NCBI GenBank assembly: GCA_000277445.1
Contig: AJWJ01000246.1
Location: forward strand, 1 to 33,431
Source: Polysphondylium violaceum
Lineage: Eukaryota; Evosea; Eumycetozoa; Dictyosteliales; Dictyosteliaceae
DNA length: 33,431 nt
Direction of reading: 5' to 3'
The notes under the pieces are model-generated. The model did not search any database. It was not told the DNA's origin and saw only the letters and a list, made by a program, of their open reading frames with translations. Of this stretch, positions 1 to 11,388 are shown piece by piece (position 1 is the first letter of the stretch; every line of letters begins with the position of its first letter). The position numbers and the translations under genes are program-made.

Positions 1-871
1 GCTATCTAGATTTGTTTATGATTCTTTGAGAGGACGCTGGCGGATGGTTTTTTTTGAAATTAAAAAAAAAAAAAAAAAAAAAAAAGACAAAAATTGGTTT
101 TAATGTTTTGTCAGGTGATGCTTTATCTTTAGATTTTATCGACTATTTATAAATAACCACATAATTGTTGTATTATAATATTAATATAGATAGATAGAGA
201 GATAGAAAGATATAGAAATCAAATATTTACATATTACACACACGCATTTACACAAACAAGATTTATCTATTTCATTCATCTCCCAACTATCTCCTTCATT
301 GTGAATAGATTTCATTATTTTTTCTTTGTACTATTTACATCAACACACACACAAATACAATATAACACACAAACATCACTTCAAAGCTCCACATCACCTT
401 TATAAATTTTTATTATCAAACATACACACACAAATTCACACACACAAAGACCGAATTTGTTGTTGATTACCACACACACACACACATACACACACCTACC
501 ACCATTTAGTGGTTCATCATCATATAACACCACTAAATTCTCTTTTTTGTACACTATCACGCATCCACACAACGACAATATATAAATATATTACTACACT
601 CAATTTTCAATAACTATATAGTAAATTGAACCCAAATTCAATCAAATCTCTCTCTTTTCAACAAAAATTATCGATTTAGTTCTCCCTATCATTTCTATTT
701 ATATAATATAATAATAACATTTTTTTTTAAAAATTATTTTATTTTATTTTTTCTAAACAAACCCATACACATTCACACACATACACATACACATTCATCA
801 TATATCATATAAAAACTTTTTTTTATTCATTTTCATAGTCTTTATTTTAATAATAATTTGAAACATTAAAA
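1..871. other. A+T-rich leader region with CA tracts, no gene seen
   Basis: No gene was recognised here. A run of about 24 A lies at 62-85. From about 226 to 500, and again around 766-800, the plus strand is almost free of G and rich in CA dinucleotides. This lies directly upstream of the BAR-RhoGAP start at 872, so it is probably its promoter and 5' untranslated region. The short minus-strand reading frame inside the CA tract is a by-product of the repeat. Positions 1-60 are less A+T-biased but show no convincing codon pattern. Confidence 0.6.
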
Positions 872-3054
872 ATGAAAAATATGAATATAAAATCGTTAAG
901 AGGAAAAAAACATCAATTTCCAAATGATCATCATGAAGAAATGTACAACAAGATTAAAGAGTACACCACTCATATGGATGAAATTCAAAAGAGTTTAGAA
1001 AAACAACAACAAAACTTTTTTGCCATTGCACAGCAATCCAAAGTGATTTCAGAGTCTTTGAAAAAGTTTTCCAACGATTCATCCTATTACAACTCTAGAA
1101 TACCAATTACAGATTGTCTTCAAAGGGCATCGGAATGGCAAAGCACCATTGGTGAGGTATTTAATCATCTAGGTAATCTACTCTATGACAGAACCACCCA
1201 ACCTCTCAAAGAAACTATTAAAATTCAATTTGACATGGTAAAAGAGGGTAAAAAGAAATTAAAAAGTTTAAAAGTTTCAGATGTTGATGTTGGTAATAAA
1301 AGTGAAGCACATAAAAAAGAACACGAGTTGTATGAAAAAACAAGTAAAGAAACTCTTCAACTCTACAATGATTCTCAATTAGCTTTGGAAAATTCAACTG
1401 TACACTCATTATTATCTGCCTATGAAGGTTATCATGATTTCTATCAAAAAGGTACTTTTCAATTAACAAAAATTAAATCTGATATTGAAAATTATAAAAA
1501 AGTCATTTTAGAAACTGTATGTAATGTGATCGATATAATTTTAATATCAATCTATTAATACAAAACTACCTACTACTACTAATATAGAATAAAGTAGCAG
1601 CAAAATTAAGAAATTATGTACCAAGAAAAACATTTGGAATTAAACTTGAAGAAATATTTGCTAGAGAATCATCAAAACATTTACCATTGTTTTTAGAAGA
1701 GATTTTTAAATATTTGGAAAAAGAAGCACCAAATACAGAAGGTGTATTTAGAATTAGTGCAGGTAAATCATCCATTGAAGCATTACAACAAAAAATAGAA
1801 TCTGGTCAACCATTGGAATTAAATAATGTATTGGATACACATGTTGTATCTAGTGTGCTAAAATTGTTTTTCAGATCTTTACCAGAACCATTGATTTTTT
1901 ATAGTAGTTATCAAAAATATCTTTCATTATCCAAATTGTCAGCTCAGCAACAATTGACAGAACTAAAACGTCTCATTTCTTCATTACCAGTGTGTAATCA
2001 AACCGTTTTAAAACATATACTTGGCATTTGTAATCTAGTCAATCAACACAAAGACGTTACAAAAATGGATCTCAATAATCTTGCCGTCGTAATTGGTCCA
2101 AATATTTTAGAATCTATTCCAGGTCTCAAGGCTGAAGATATTCAAAAGCCAGAAACATTTGCTGAGTTTAATTCACTATTTATAATGTTGGTTGAAAATT
2201 GTCAATACATTTTCCCTCAAACTAGTCAAGTTGATATTGGTGCTCGTCTTAGATCTCAAACTGAACCAAATATAAGAAATCAAACTTCTTCTGCTGCTGC
2301 GGGTGCCTCTCCTACAACTCCTTCAAATATATCACCAAAAGCTATAAATTCTCCAGATTTTGTAATGGTTGAAAAATCTCCCCTCTCTTCTTTATCAAGT
2401 AGTAATGATTTATCAAATAATAATAATAATTTAATAGTACCTCAAATAATTACACCAGAGTCATCAACCACAACAGTACCACCACCACAACAACAATCAC
2501 CACAATCATCTACACCATCAACACCAAATTCAACACCAAGTTCAATGCCATTATCACCATCAACTACATCTAAAAAGAAAACAAATAATGATGATTATCT
2601 TGCACCTATTGATATGCAAATTTATTTTATCAATATTTCATCCAATTTCAGTAAACTTAGATCCTATGTTGATCGTTTAGCGTCTGTGGAAGAGGGTATT
2701 CAATTGATTAAAATATTTAAACAACTATCAGATCAACATATTTCAAATATTAAACAACTCATTGGCTACTCATTTACGCGAGAAAAACCAGAATCTGATT
2801 CATCAGATGATAAAATCACCCGTGTAAAGAAAACTCTTTTATACACTCACGATATAAGTATGGATTTAATTAAAGAGGCAAATAATACATTTGAATCTTC
2901 AAGTATCGATGAACCAACTGAAATCACAAAAAAATTGGGTTCCTATTTTAAATCTCTAGATGAATGTATTTCAAATCAAGTTGAAAATTTTAATAATGAT
3001 AGAAATGAAATAACTTCAAGTACTGCTAGTTTATCAGATTTAAATAATAATTAA
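872..3054 (+). CDS. BAR domain-RhoGAP protein
   Basis: Two exons, 872-1516 and 1588-3054, with a 71-nt phase-0 intron (GTATGT...AATATAG), give 703 residues. Exon 1 (residues 1-215) is entirely alpha-helical and Lys/Glu/Gln-rich, like a BAR domain that senses or bends membranes. Exon 2 opens with a RhoGAP domain (about 230-400). It has the arginine-finger motif EGVFRISAG (R270), VLKLFFRSLPEPLI and NLAVVIGPNIL, so it should speed GTP hydrolysis on Rho/Rac proteins. A Ser/Thr/Pro/Gln linker of about 110 residues and a second helical region (about 545-680) follow. No PH or SH3 domain is seen. By family it probably acts on actin at curved membranes, as in endocytosis or macropinocytosis. The RhoGAP call is firm; the BAR call rests on helix pattern and domain order. 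Confidence 0.88.
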
Positions 3055-3374
3055 TAATAACAATAATAATAATACTGTTAAACAATTTGTAATAAAATAA
3101 ATATTTAAATATACAACATCCAAATGATAATAGCCGCTACTGTCTATGATCTAATAGATCGTATATCATTTTTTTTATTTATATTATTTATTTACAAGTC
3201 GAGTTCAGTCTATAAAGAGACAAAGTGGTTCCTGGATAACACCATGCTGGAAGTGATAGTAATTATTTTTTTTTTTTTTTTAAAAAATTTTCTCAAAAAC
3301 CGACTCGTTTCATTTTTTTTTTTATTGTGATTGTTATTTATCTCTATATATAGATTGATCAATAATTTATAATA
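3055..3374. other. Intergenic 320 nt
   Basis: The gap between the RhoGAP stop and the WDR4 start is A+T-rich with two long T runs. A short frame at 3124-3330 is mostly Phe, Ile and Leu from T runs and is not supported as a gene. A GC-containing motif, AAAAACCGACTCG, lies at 3295-3307, about 70 nt before the next start codon. Confidence 0.5.
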
Positions 3375-4047
3375 ATGTCAACTGAACAACAAACAACTAC
3401 AACACCATCAATTACATTGTCAAAAGCTCCAATTTCATTTATTGCACACTCACAAAATGGAGAATTAATTGCATTTGCAGTCAATACACAACTCTTTGTA
3501 TACAATAGTAAATCAAATACATTTTATGATATTGCACCAACTGATCAACACACTGCTTTTGTTCGTTCGATTGAGTTTAGTAATCACAAAGATACTATTG
3601 CAGACAATGGTTTCATCATGACTGGTAGTTCAGATAAATGTGTAAAGGTTTGGAAAGTAGTTGATGGCAACAAGGTTCAATGTAGCAAGACTTTACCATT
3701 GAATAAAAAGATCATTTGCACAGCACTCAACAATGACAACGATTCTCTTTTGGTTAGTGACAAGTGCGGTGATGTATTTAGATACTCTTTATTTGATGAT
3801 TCAAAGAATAAACTCTCTACTCCCAATCAAAACAACAATAACAACAACAAAGCAAGTAAACAAGATGAAAGAGAATCTGATGAAAATTTATCATTTGGTC
3901 ATTATTCTTCAATCATTGATCTTAAATTCTCCAAATGCCAAAACTATCTCTTTTCTGCCGACAGAGATGAAAAGATTAGAGTCTCTAAATTCCCAAATTC
4001 ATTTGATATTGAAATCTTTTGTCTTGGTCATAAAAAGTAGGTTCAAG

Positions 4048-4083
<36 letters not shown>

Positions 4084-4865
4084 ATTCAAAGTATTCATAT
4101 TAATATATTATATTATCTATACTATATAGATATATAACTGAAGTTTTAGTTGTACCAAATAAACCAGAATTATTAGTAACAGGATCAGGTGATGGTACTA
4201 TTAAAGTTTGGAATTGGAAACAAGGTAAATGTTTACAAACATTGGACTTAAATGATAAATTGATAGATGCAGTTACAATTCCACAATGTTTTGATGAAAA
4301 GAACAACAATCTCATTGTATCGGTTGAAGATTCACCAAATTTATTTATTTACAACTTTGATCAAGAATCATCTACATTTAAATCAACTCCAACTACAGTA
4401 TCATTAAAAGCATCACCTATTAAAGTTTCTTTAGTCAACAACAGTTTTTTAGTATCCTTAATGACTATTGAACCAACATCAGATTTATTGGTTGAATTGG
4501 AAACTACATTTGAAATTAGACAACAATCAATCATTGCCGAAAGTGTAAATAAGATTAGCACCGTATCATTGGATAAGAACGCTCTTAAAACTCTTTTGGA
4601 AACCATTGAAAAGAAATCCAATAGAAAACATGTTTCCTATGCTAGAAATCCTCAAATTCACAAAAAGAGAACCAATGGAGGTCAGCCAAAAGATGATGAT
4701 GAAGATGATCTCGATGATATTCCATCAGATTTAGATGATGAAAACACTACCACTGATGCTGCCACCACTGCTGCTTCTCAAGAAAAACCTTTAAAACTTA
4801 GAAAAATGACTGTTGAAGGTGCCAAAGAAATTGAACAAGAGTTGGCCTCTGCTAAACAACCATAA
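3375..4865 (+). CDS. wdr4: tRNA (guanine-N7)-methyltransferase non-catalytic subunit, WDR4/Trm82 family
   Basis: Two exons, 3375-4036 and 4130-4865, with a 93-nt intron (phase 2), give 465 residues. Joining the exons restores the family motif CLGHKKYITEVLVVPNK. WD40-type blades are visible: an N-terminal strand set at about 15-50, HTAFVRSIEFS with a TGSSDKCVKVWKV blade near 58-100, GHYSSIIDLKFS with SADRDEKIRV near 175-210, and TGSGDGTIKVWNW near 235-250. In this family the WD protein stabilises the Trm8/METTL1 catalytic partner that makes m7G46 in tRNA. The catalytic subunit is not in the window. An Asp/Glu-rich segment lies near 405-425 and a Lys-containing tail follows. The intron holds a perfect (GTA)12 repeat. 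Assignment rests on order and content of the blades and the GHK motif. Confidence 0.85.
4048..4083 (+). repeat. (GTA)12 microsatellite inside the WDR4 intron
   Basis: Twelve perfect GTA units start 11 nt after the intron's 5' splice site (4037). Every unit contains TAG, so the tract offers many candidate 3' splice sites before the inferred one at 4129. Confidence 0.95.
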
Positions 4866-5293
4866 GTATTATGTCGTATATCGTATAATCATATGGATGC
4901 TTTCATATTGTTGAAAAAACAAAATAAAAAACAAACTTTAATGATCAAGTAATTCCTGTATCTTTATTCTTTGTTTGAGTTATAATAATAATAATAAATG
5001 CATGCTGTTGCAAATACAACTCATTAATGGTCGATCAAGTAGCCAATAAAATTCATGTCAAATGAGAAAGTATAGTGCAATTGCACTCAAAATACATCAT
5101 ATGTTTGTATTAGCTCCGTATCTAGATACTCAGTGTATCCAACAATACAAATCAAAAAATTCAAGAACCAAAGTAAAGGTCCCAGTTCTGATTCTGATGA
5201 GTTATTCAATTTATAAATTTTTTTTAAAATTTGTGTAATTAATTTTTTTTTAAAATAAAAAAAAACCGAACGATTATAATTATACATGCATAA
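4866..5293. other. Intergenic 428 nt
   Basis: WDR4 3' region and MTO1 upstream region. A few AATAAA-like signals lie near 4922-5000. Positions 5000-5190 are less A+T-biased but without an open frame of quality. Motif AAAAACCGAACG lies at 5261-5272, 22 nt before the MTO1 start. A three-codon upstream frame (ATG at 5286) ends across the MTO1 start codon. Confidence 0.5.
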
Positions 5294-5297
5294 ATGA
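5286..5297 (+). other. Three-codon upstream frame ending on the MTO1 start
   Basis: ATG CAT AAA TGA: its stop codon overlaps the MTO1 ATG as ATGA (5294-5297), a layout suited to termination and reinitiation. Confidence 0.55.
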
Positions 5298-7465
5298 TTC
5301 GAATCATATCAAATAGACTAATAAACCATAGAAATATATTATTAAAGAGTCAATCATGTTTTATAGTAAAAAATAATCAAAATCACAATAATAATACTAG
5401 TAAATTATATCAAAACAATATTAATAACAATAGCAATGATAATTATAATATAATTAAAAGATATTCAACAACAACAACAACAACAACAACAATTAAATTA
5501 CCAAGTAATTCATCTTGTCCAAATTTAAAATTTCAATCACCAATTAAAAATGATATTGAAAACAAGGATTTTGATGTCATTGTAATTGGAGGAGGTCATG
5601 CAGGAACAGAGGCATGTGCTGCCGCTGCTAGAGTGGGTGCAAGAGTATTACTCATTACTCAAACTATAAATACAATTGGTGTAATGTCTTGTAATCCATC
5701 CATTGGTGGAATAGGTAAAGGTAATTTGGTTAGAGAGATTGATGCGTTGGGTGGTATTATGGGTGTGGCTGCAGATGAGAGTGGTTGTCAATTTAAGGTA
5801 CTAAATAGCTCAAAGGGTGCTGCTGTTCATGGCCCACGTGCTCAAATCGATAGAGAGTTGTATCAAGAATCTGTTCATCAACTATTACACAAAGTCGAGA
5901 GATTATCAGTTAGAGAAGGTATGGTTGAGGATCTTTTATTAGATGAAAGCAATAATGGGAGAAAGGTTGTTGGAGTTAAATTACAAGATGGAACAATATT
6001 AAATGCGGGCAAGGTAGTTATCACCACAGGTACATTCCTTGGTGGTGTTATTCATGTGGGCAATCAAAGAATACCTGCTGGTAGAGTAGGTGATCAAGCA
6101 GCCACAGCTTTATCCCTCACATTGGCTAGATTTGGATTCAATCTTGGTAGATTGAAAACAGGAACTCCGCCAAGACTCGATGGAAAGACAATAAACTATG
6201 ATGGATTGGTTATACAAGATGGCGATCAGATACCAATACCCTTTTCATTTACAAATGAACATGTCAAATATAAAGATCGTCAACTAAAGTGTCATATGAC
6301 TAGAACGACACCAGAATCACATAAAATCATTATAGAAAACATAGATAGTCGACCTGAGTTGGACTCTGGCGATGGCAAGGGTTTGGGACCTCGTTATTGT
6401 CCATCGATTGAAACAAAGATTGAAAGATTTGAGGGTAGAACTCATCAAATTTGGCTGGAGCCAGAGGGATACAATACCGACGTTGTCTATCCAAATGGAA
6501 TAAGTATTTCCCTGCCAGAGGATGTCCAGATTCAATTCCTAAAGACCATTCCAGGTTTAGAAAATGTCACAATGTTGAGACCTGGCTATGCGGTAGAGTA
6601 TGATTATGTGGATCCACGTGAACTCGACTCTACCCTCGAGACCAAAAAGATTAGTGGCCTTTATTTTGCAGGCCAAATCAACGGTACCACTGGCTATGAG
6701 GAGGCAGGTGCCCAAGGTATCATTGCAGGCATCAATGCAGGTCTCGCTGTGCAAAACAAACAACCACTCATCATTGACAGATCCGAGGGCTACATTGGTG
6801 TCCTCATTGACGATCTCGTCACCCTCGGCGTCACAGAGCCCTACCGTATGTTTACCTCTCGTTCCGAATACAGAATCTCGCTCAGGGCCCACAATTCCGA
6901 CAAAAGACTCACAGAAAAAGGCCACCTCGTCCAGAGCGTCACTCCACAGCAATACAATAGATTCCTCGAAAAACAAGCGCTCATCGATCAGGTGCTCCAA
7001 GTGATGAAAGACACCAAATTGAGTCCACAGCAATTTGCTGAGGCAGGCTTGGATGTCAAGGAAAAGAAATCCATCTTCGAGGTGATGAAACGCCCTTTTA
7101 CAACCTTTGATCAATTTAGAAAACATCTCCCCCTCGATTTGACCGCCGCACTCAATCACCATCACATCTCAATCATCGAGTCAGAGTGCCACTATGCCGA
7201 CTATATTGAGCGTCAGTCTGAAGAGATTGAGAGATTCAAGCGTGAAGAGTCTCGACTCATCCCCAAAGACATTGACTACACAGACATTCCCCAACTATCG
7301 ACAGAAACCAAACAAAAACTCATGCAAACCAGACCAACCACCATTGGCTCTGCCACTAGAATCCCTGGTGTTACTCCTGCTGGTGTTGTTGCCCTCTTGA
7401 TTTACATTAAAAAATATGAAAGAAAAATGAATCAATTAAAAGGTGGTGGTGGTGTTTTAAATTAA
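5294..7465 (+). CDS. mto1: Mitochondrial MTO1/GidA: tRNA 5-taurinomethyl/carboxymethylaminomethyl-uridine synthesis enzyme
   Basis: Single exon, 723 residues. Residues 1-90 are basic, Asn- and Thr-rich, without the family fold, and fit a mitochondrial targeting peptide plus linker. The enzyme starts near residue 92 with the FAD-binding motif [14 protein letters not shown] (GGGHAG at 99-104), then [41 protein letters not shown] and [15 protein letters not shown], all hallmarks of GidA/MnmG. With a GTPase partner (MnmE/MSS1, not present here) the family modifies U34 of mitochondrial tRNAs. Base composition changes sharply inside the gene: the first 250 nt are below 20-25% G+C in places, while 6700-7300 exceeds 50% with many C-ending codons. 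No intron is needed and the frame is intact throughout. Confidence 0.95.
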   Translation: MIRIISNRLINHRNILLKSQSCFIVKNNQNHNNNTSKLYQNNINNNSNDNYNIIKRYSTTTTTTTTIKLPSNSSCPNLKFQSPIKNDIENKDFDVIVIGGGHAGTEACAAAARVGARVLLITQTINTIGVMSCNPSIGGIGKGNLVREIDALGGIMGVAADESGCQFKVLNSSKGAAVHGPRAQIDRELYQESVHQLLHKVERLSVREGMVEDLLLDESNNGRKVVGVKLQDGTILNAGKVVITTGTFLGGVIHVGNQRIPAGRVGDQAATALSLTLARFGFNLGRLKTGTPPRLDGKTINYDGLVIQDGDQIPIPFSFTNEHVKYKDRQLKCHMTRTTPESHKIIIENIDSRPELDSGDGKGLGPRYCPSIETKIERFEGRTHQIWLEPEGYNTDVVYPNGISISLPEDVQIQFLKTIPGLENVTMLRPGYAVEYDYVDPRELDSTLETKKISGLYFAGQINGTTGYEEAGAQGIIAGINAGLAVQNKQPLIIDRSEGYIGVLIDDLVTLGVTEPYRMFTSRSEYRISLRAHNSDKRLTEKGHLVQSVTPQQYNRFLEKQALIDQVLQVMKDTKLSPQQFAEAGLDVKEKKSIFEVMKRPFTTFDQFRKHLPLDLTAALNHHHISIIESECHYADYIERQSEEIERFKREESRLIPKDIDYTDIPQLSTETKQKLMQTRPTTIGSATRIPGVTPAGVVALLIYIKKYERKMNQLKGGGGVLN

Positions 7466-7621
7466 AATAATTAAAATAAATTAATTCTTGATTTGTATAT
7501 ATAGATAGTCCAAAACCAGCAACAACAACACAACAACAACAACAACTTTTGATTTAGTATTTTTGTGAGTGTGAGTTTGCTGGGTCTAAACTTTAATTTA
7601 TATTATTTAAAAACAAATATG

Positions 7622-7634
7622 TGTTGAGTCAACA
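7622..7634. promoter_or_regulatory. 13-nt palindrome with bZIP-like core
   Basis: TGTTGAGTCAACA is a perfect inverted repeat around a central G and contains TGAGTCA, a known bZIP (GCN4/AP-1) site. Regulatory use is inferred only; the nearest downstream start is 940 nt away. Confidence 0.3.
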
Positions 7635-8323
7635 ACATCAATATGACCAACTCTGCCAGACTAGCTTTGGACAAACTGGCTTGATAAGGAAGGATCCTTG
7701 CTTTCTAAACTTTTGTGCAACTTATAAAATATCTTTTTTATTCAAAAAGTGAAAAACACATACAAACAATGTAGCGTTTCAATGATGACATGAAATGATT
7801 AACCTTCCTTCTATAGACAATTTAGCACATGTGAGGTGAAAAAACAATTTTTTTGAATTTTTTTCCAATTTTTTTTTCTTTTGATTTTTTTATGTTTGTA
7901 AATCACGTTTTTCCCCTCTCACACTCATAAAACTATTTTTGTCTTTAACCTTCTTTTCTTTTTTTTTCTATTATTATTATTTATTTATTTATATACACAG
8001 AAAAAGTTATAAATAAATAATTTATTTTTAGAATTGATGAGAATTTATCTTTCATTATTTTAGTTTCTTTTACTTTTTTTTTTTTCACTCTCTATCACAG
8101 TCACTATTCTTTCACAATTCTCACACTATTTAAAAAAAGGTGAGGAGCAATGATTTAGGTCACAAGTCTTTTCTTTCTAATTTATAAAGGTATTGTTTTA
8201 TAATAATCATCACATATATACTCATCAAAAGTGTCAAAATGTCAATACACACATCCTTTCTATATATAGACTAAAAATCTATACTTTTAATTCCATTCCC
8301 ACACCTTATTATGATAATAACAT

Positions 8324-8360
8324 CACACACACACACCCGCATACACACACACTCACACAC
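8324..8360 (+). repeat. CA-rich simple repeat upstream of LRR gene
   Basis: Imperfect (CA)n stretch interrupted by CCGCAT and CACTCA, in the leader region of the LRR gene. Confidence 0.8.
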
Positions 8361-8575
8361 TCATAAAACACATAACCAGAGTGTATAAATCTAAAATTTT
8401 TTTACTAATACCGTAATAATCAAATGAATAGATAAGACCAGGAAATTAAATTGTGGTTATTAATATACTACTTAAGCGCAATAATATAATATAAATATAT
8501 TGTTATCAACACTACTACAAACACTCTACTCTTATCAAAATATAATTCAAATATATAAATAATATAAAAACAAAA

Positions 8576-11074
8576 ATGGGTATAAGTAATACAGACTCGC
8601 TAACTTATTCTACTACAACTACAACAAGTAGTAATGCATCAATGATCGCCTCAACAGAAGATCAACAACCATTGCAACAAAAACAACTCTTTAATCATGA
8701 TAATAATGAGCAACAACCAACATCTGACGATTTAGCATTAGTCAGCGAAATCAAACAATTTGGTACCCTTTTAATTCGAAAATATCAAAAACACATTAAA
8801 GTCAATAATCAACAAAGCTTTATAACAAATATAGAATTAAAAGAAACCCTTAGCAAAGGTATTGTCTTGAATAACTCTATCAATTTACTAAATAGTCCAT
8901 GTAATTTATTTTTAAATAGTCAAGATATTTTAAAACTAAAATTATCAAAAGGTATTCATTATCTATTATTTAAATTTATATATAACAATCATCTTCAATC
9001 ATCATATTAACACCATATATCAAATTATATAGATAAAATATTATTACAATTTTCATTATTAAATTTTCATTCATTTATCAATGATTATACATTAAAAAAT
9101 ATTTGTAACGAATTTCAAAATCATATTGGATTATTAGATTTATCTAAATGTAAACATTTTACGATAGAGGCATTGGTTGAAATCATTCCAAGCCTAAGTA
9201 ATTTACAGTTTCTTAGATTAAGATTTTGTAAACAAATTACTCCTGATAATTTATTTACTCTATTAAAATGTAAATCTGATTCTTTATCTACATTGGATCT
9301 CAGTTATAATTGTTTCGATTCAGTTTTATTTAATCAAAGAAAAGATAATAATAGTTTAAATAGTTCAACTCTTTTATCACCACCAACAACAACAACAGCA
9401 ACAGATATAAATAATAATATAATATTAAATCCAAATATTAAATCATTAATACTTACACATTGTCATTTACAAGATGAAAAAGGTGAATTGGTAATTAAAG
9501 CATTGATTCAACACAATAATCATTTAAAACATCTTAATCTCAGTGGAAATGAATTGTCTAGTAAAACATTATCATTGTTGGGCAATTTTATCAAACAAGA
9601 TACATGTCGTTTGGTTGACATTGATTTGGGTACCAATATGATTATCGATGACACTAGTTTTATGGAGTTTGCCGATTCATTGGCCCACAATAATAGTTTG
9701 GAATCATTAAATTTGGAATCCAATCAAATCAAAGATCAAGGTGGCGCTAAATTGGCAGAGACATTAAAGTGTAATAAAACATTGACCTGTTTGAATCTCG
9801 GCTCCAATGATCTTGGTCCCGACACTGGTGTTGCATTTGGTAATGCATTGGAGACCAACAACTCTTTGATTAAATTACTATTGGACAAAACATTGATTGA
9901 TGAAGATGGCGGTGTTTCTATTGGCCATGGATTAGAATCAAACAAATCTTTACAATACTTGGATTTGGGTGGCAATCAATTGGAAAATGAAAGTGGTGTA
10001 GCGATAGCCAATTCATTAAAGACCAACAACTCGTTGACAACTCTTGTATTAAAAAGAAATCAATTTGGCGAATACAGTGGCAAAACATTTGGTGAGGCAT
10101 TGAAATCAAACACTAGTCTCAGAGTTTTGGATCTCAGTGGCAATCAAATTGGTTACAAGGGCGCAAAATCAATGGCCTACTCTTTACCACTTAACAAAAC
10201 ATTGTCTGATTTGGATCTTAGTTATAATTTACTTGGTGACGAGGGTGGTAAATTGATTTGTGAATCATTGGGTGCCAATAGTAGCCTTTTGAGATTAAAT
10301 CTCTCTGCAAATAGAATTGCCGTAGAATCAATGAAAGCTTTGTCCATTTCATTGAAAAATTCACAATCTACAAACTACTCTCAAAAAGATAATCAATTTT
10401 ATAATACAAACAATCATTTCTATCAACCATCTTTAAATTTAAATTCAAATATTAAAGATTTAAATTTAAATGATAATATTAATAGTAATAATATTGATAA
10501 TGATAATAATAATAATAATATATCATTAACTCATACAAATCATAATTCACTTTATCTTAGAAATAAGAAAACCAATCTACTTACGGTATCATCACCAAAT
10601 TTACAACATTTTAAAACTGGTGAATCTACACTATCAAATTTAAAATCATTAAAATTGGATTGCAATAGAATTGGTGACGAAGGTGCACTTTACATTGCAT
10701 CCATCATTTCCAATAATCCATCGATTCAATATATATCTGTAGCCAGTAATCATATTGGTGAAATTGGTGGACAAGCCATTGGTGAAGCACTCAAAGTAAA
10801 CACCTATCTGCAATCTATTCATTTGGATTCAAATTCAATTGGTACTAAAGGTGCACAAACCATATCAGAGGCCATCAAAAGAAATTCCACTCTTAGATTC
10901 CTTGGTGTTTGTTCAAATAGATTACAAGACAAAGGTATCAAAGCCATCAAAGATTCATTGGACCACAATACAACTTTAATCTCGATATCAATGAACAACA
11001 ACAATGTTCAAGATGATCAATTACTCTTATTTTTAGATTCATTACCCCAATTTTCAGTCGATACTTTTAAATAA
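8576..11074 (+). CDS. Leucine-rich repeat protein (ribonuclease-inhibitor/NLRC3-like repeats)
   Basis: Two exons, 8576-8951 and 9033-11074 (81-nt phase-1 intron), give 805 residues. The protein begins MGISNT, which fits an N-myristoylation site (Gly2, Thr6), followed by a Thr/Ser/Gln-rich segment to about 45. From about 165 onward there are roughly 18 repeats of 28 residues with the core LxxLxLxxN, for example LQYLDLGGNQL, LRVLDLSGNQI and LSDLDLSYNLL, each with a helix such as SGVAIANSLKTNNS. This is the RI-type spacing seen in NLRC3-like proteins. An Asn/Ser-rich insertion of about 85 residues (nt 10350-10610) interrupts the solenoid after about the 12th repeat; about five more follow. No NACHT, kinase or other enzymatic domain is seen, so the role is likely protein binding, possibly at membranes. 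Partner unknown. Confidence 0.87.
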
Positions 11075-11388
11075 AAAAATAAAAAAAGTTTTTTTTTAAA
11101 AAAAAATCATATGTTTTTGGTTTCCGTTGTGAAAGATGATAAGTTATCCGTTTTTCTAATAACAATCGATTTTTTGCAGGTTTTTTTGAATTTTTGCCCT
11201 TTTTTCTATTATTTTTTTTTGAAAAACATATTTTGGTTTTTTTTTTTTTTTTTTATTGTTTATGTGTGTGAAAAAAAATAGAGTGGGGAATATTGTTTAT
11301 TCACACTCACAATCATAGTTTTATATCTATATATATCTATATTTTAAATTTTTTGTAATATATCTTTTACTTTGAAAAAGTAAAAGAA
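11075..11388. other. Intergenic 314 nt
   Basis: Nearly pure T runs with short A runs. It holds the LRR gene 3' end and the kinase promoter; no gene seen. Confidence 0.6.

Larger units (their letters stand above)
7466..8575. other. Intergenic 1.1 kb upstream of the LRR gene
   Basis: No gene or tRNA was recognised. At 7622-7634 there is a perfect 13-nt palindrome, TGTTGAGTCAACA, containing a bZIP-like TGAGTCA core. Positions 7640-7700 are less A+T-rich and can form small hairpins (GCCAG/CTGGC; AAGGATCCTT). The rest is T-run DNA. A CA-repeat stretch at 8324-8360 lies about 220 nt before the LRR start codon, resembling the CA-rich leader of the BAR-RhoGAP gene. Confidence 0.5.

Noticed and set aside
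3124-3330. Short plus-strand frame after the RhoGAP gene
   Set aside because: Its residues come largely from T runs (Phe, Ile, Leu), with no homology or codon bias; it fits intergenic DNA.
6557-7165. Long minus-strand frame opposite MTO1
   Set aside because: It arises from the G+C-rich biased codons of the sense strand; MTO1 motifs on the plus strand explain the region.
7770-7830. TGATGA-like C box suggesting a box C/D snoRNA
   Set aside because: No D box CTGA at a proper distance and no terminal stem.
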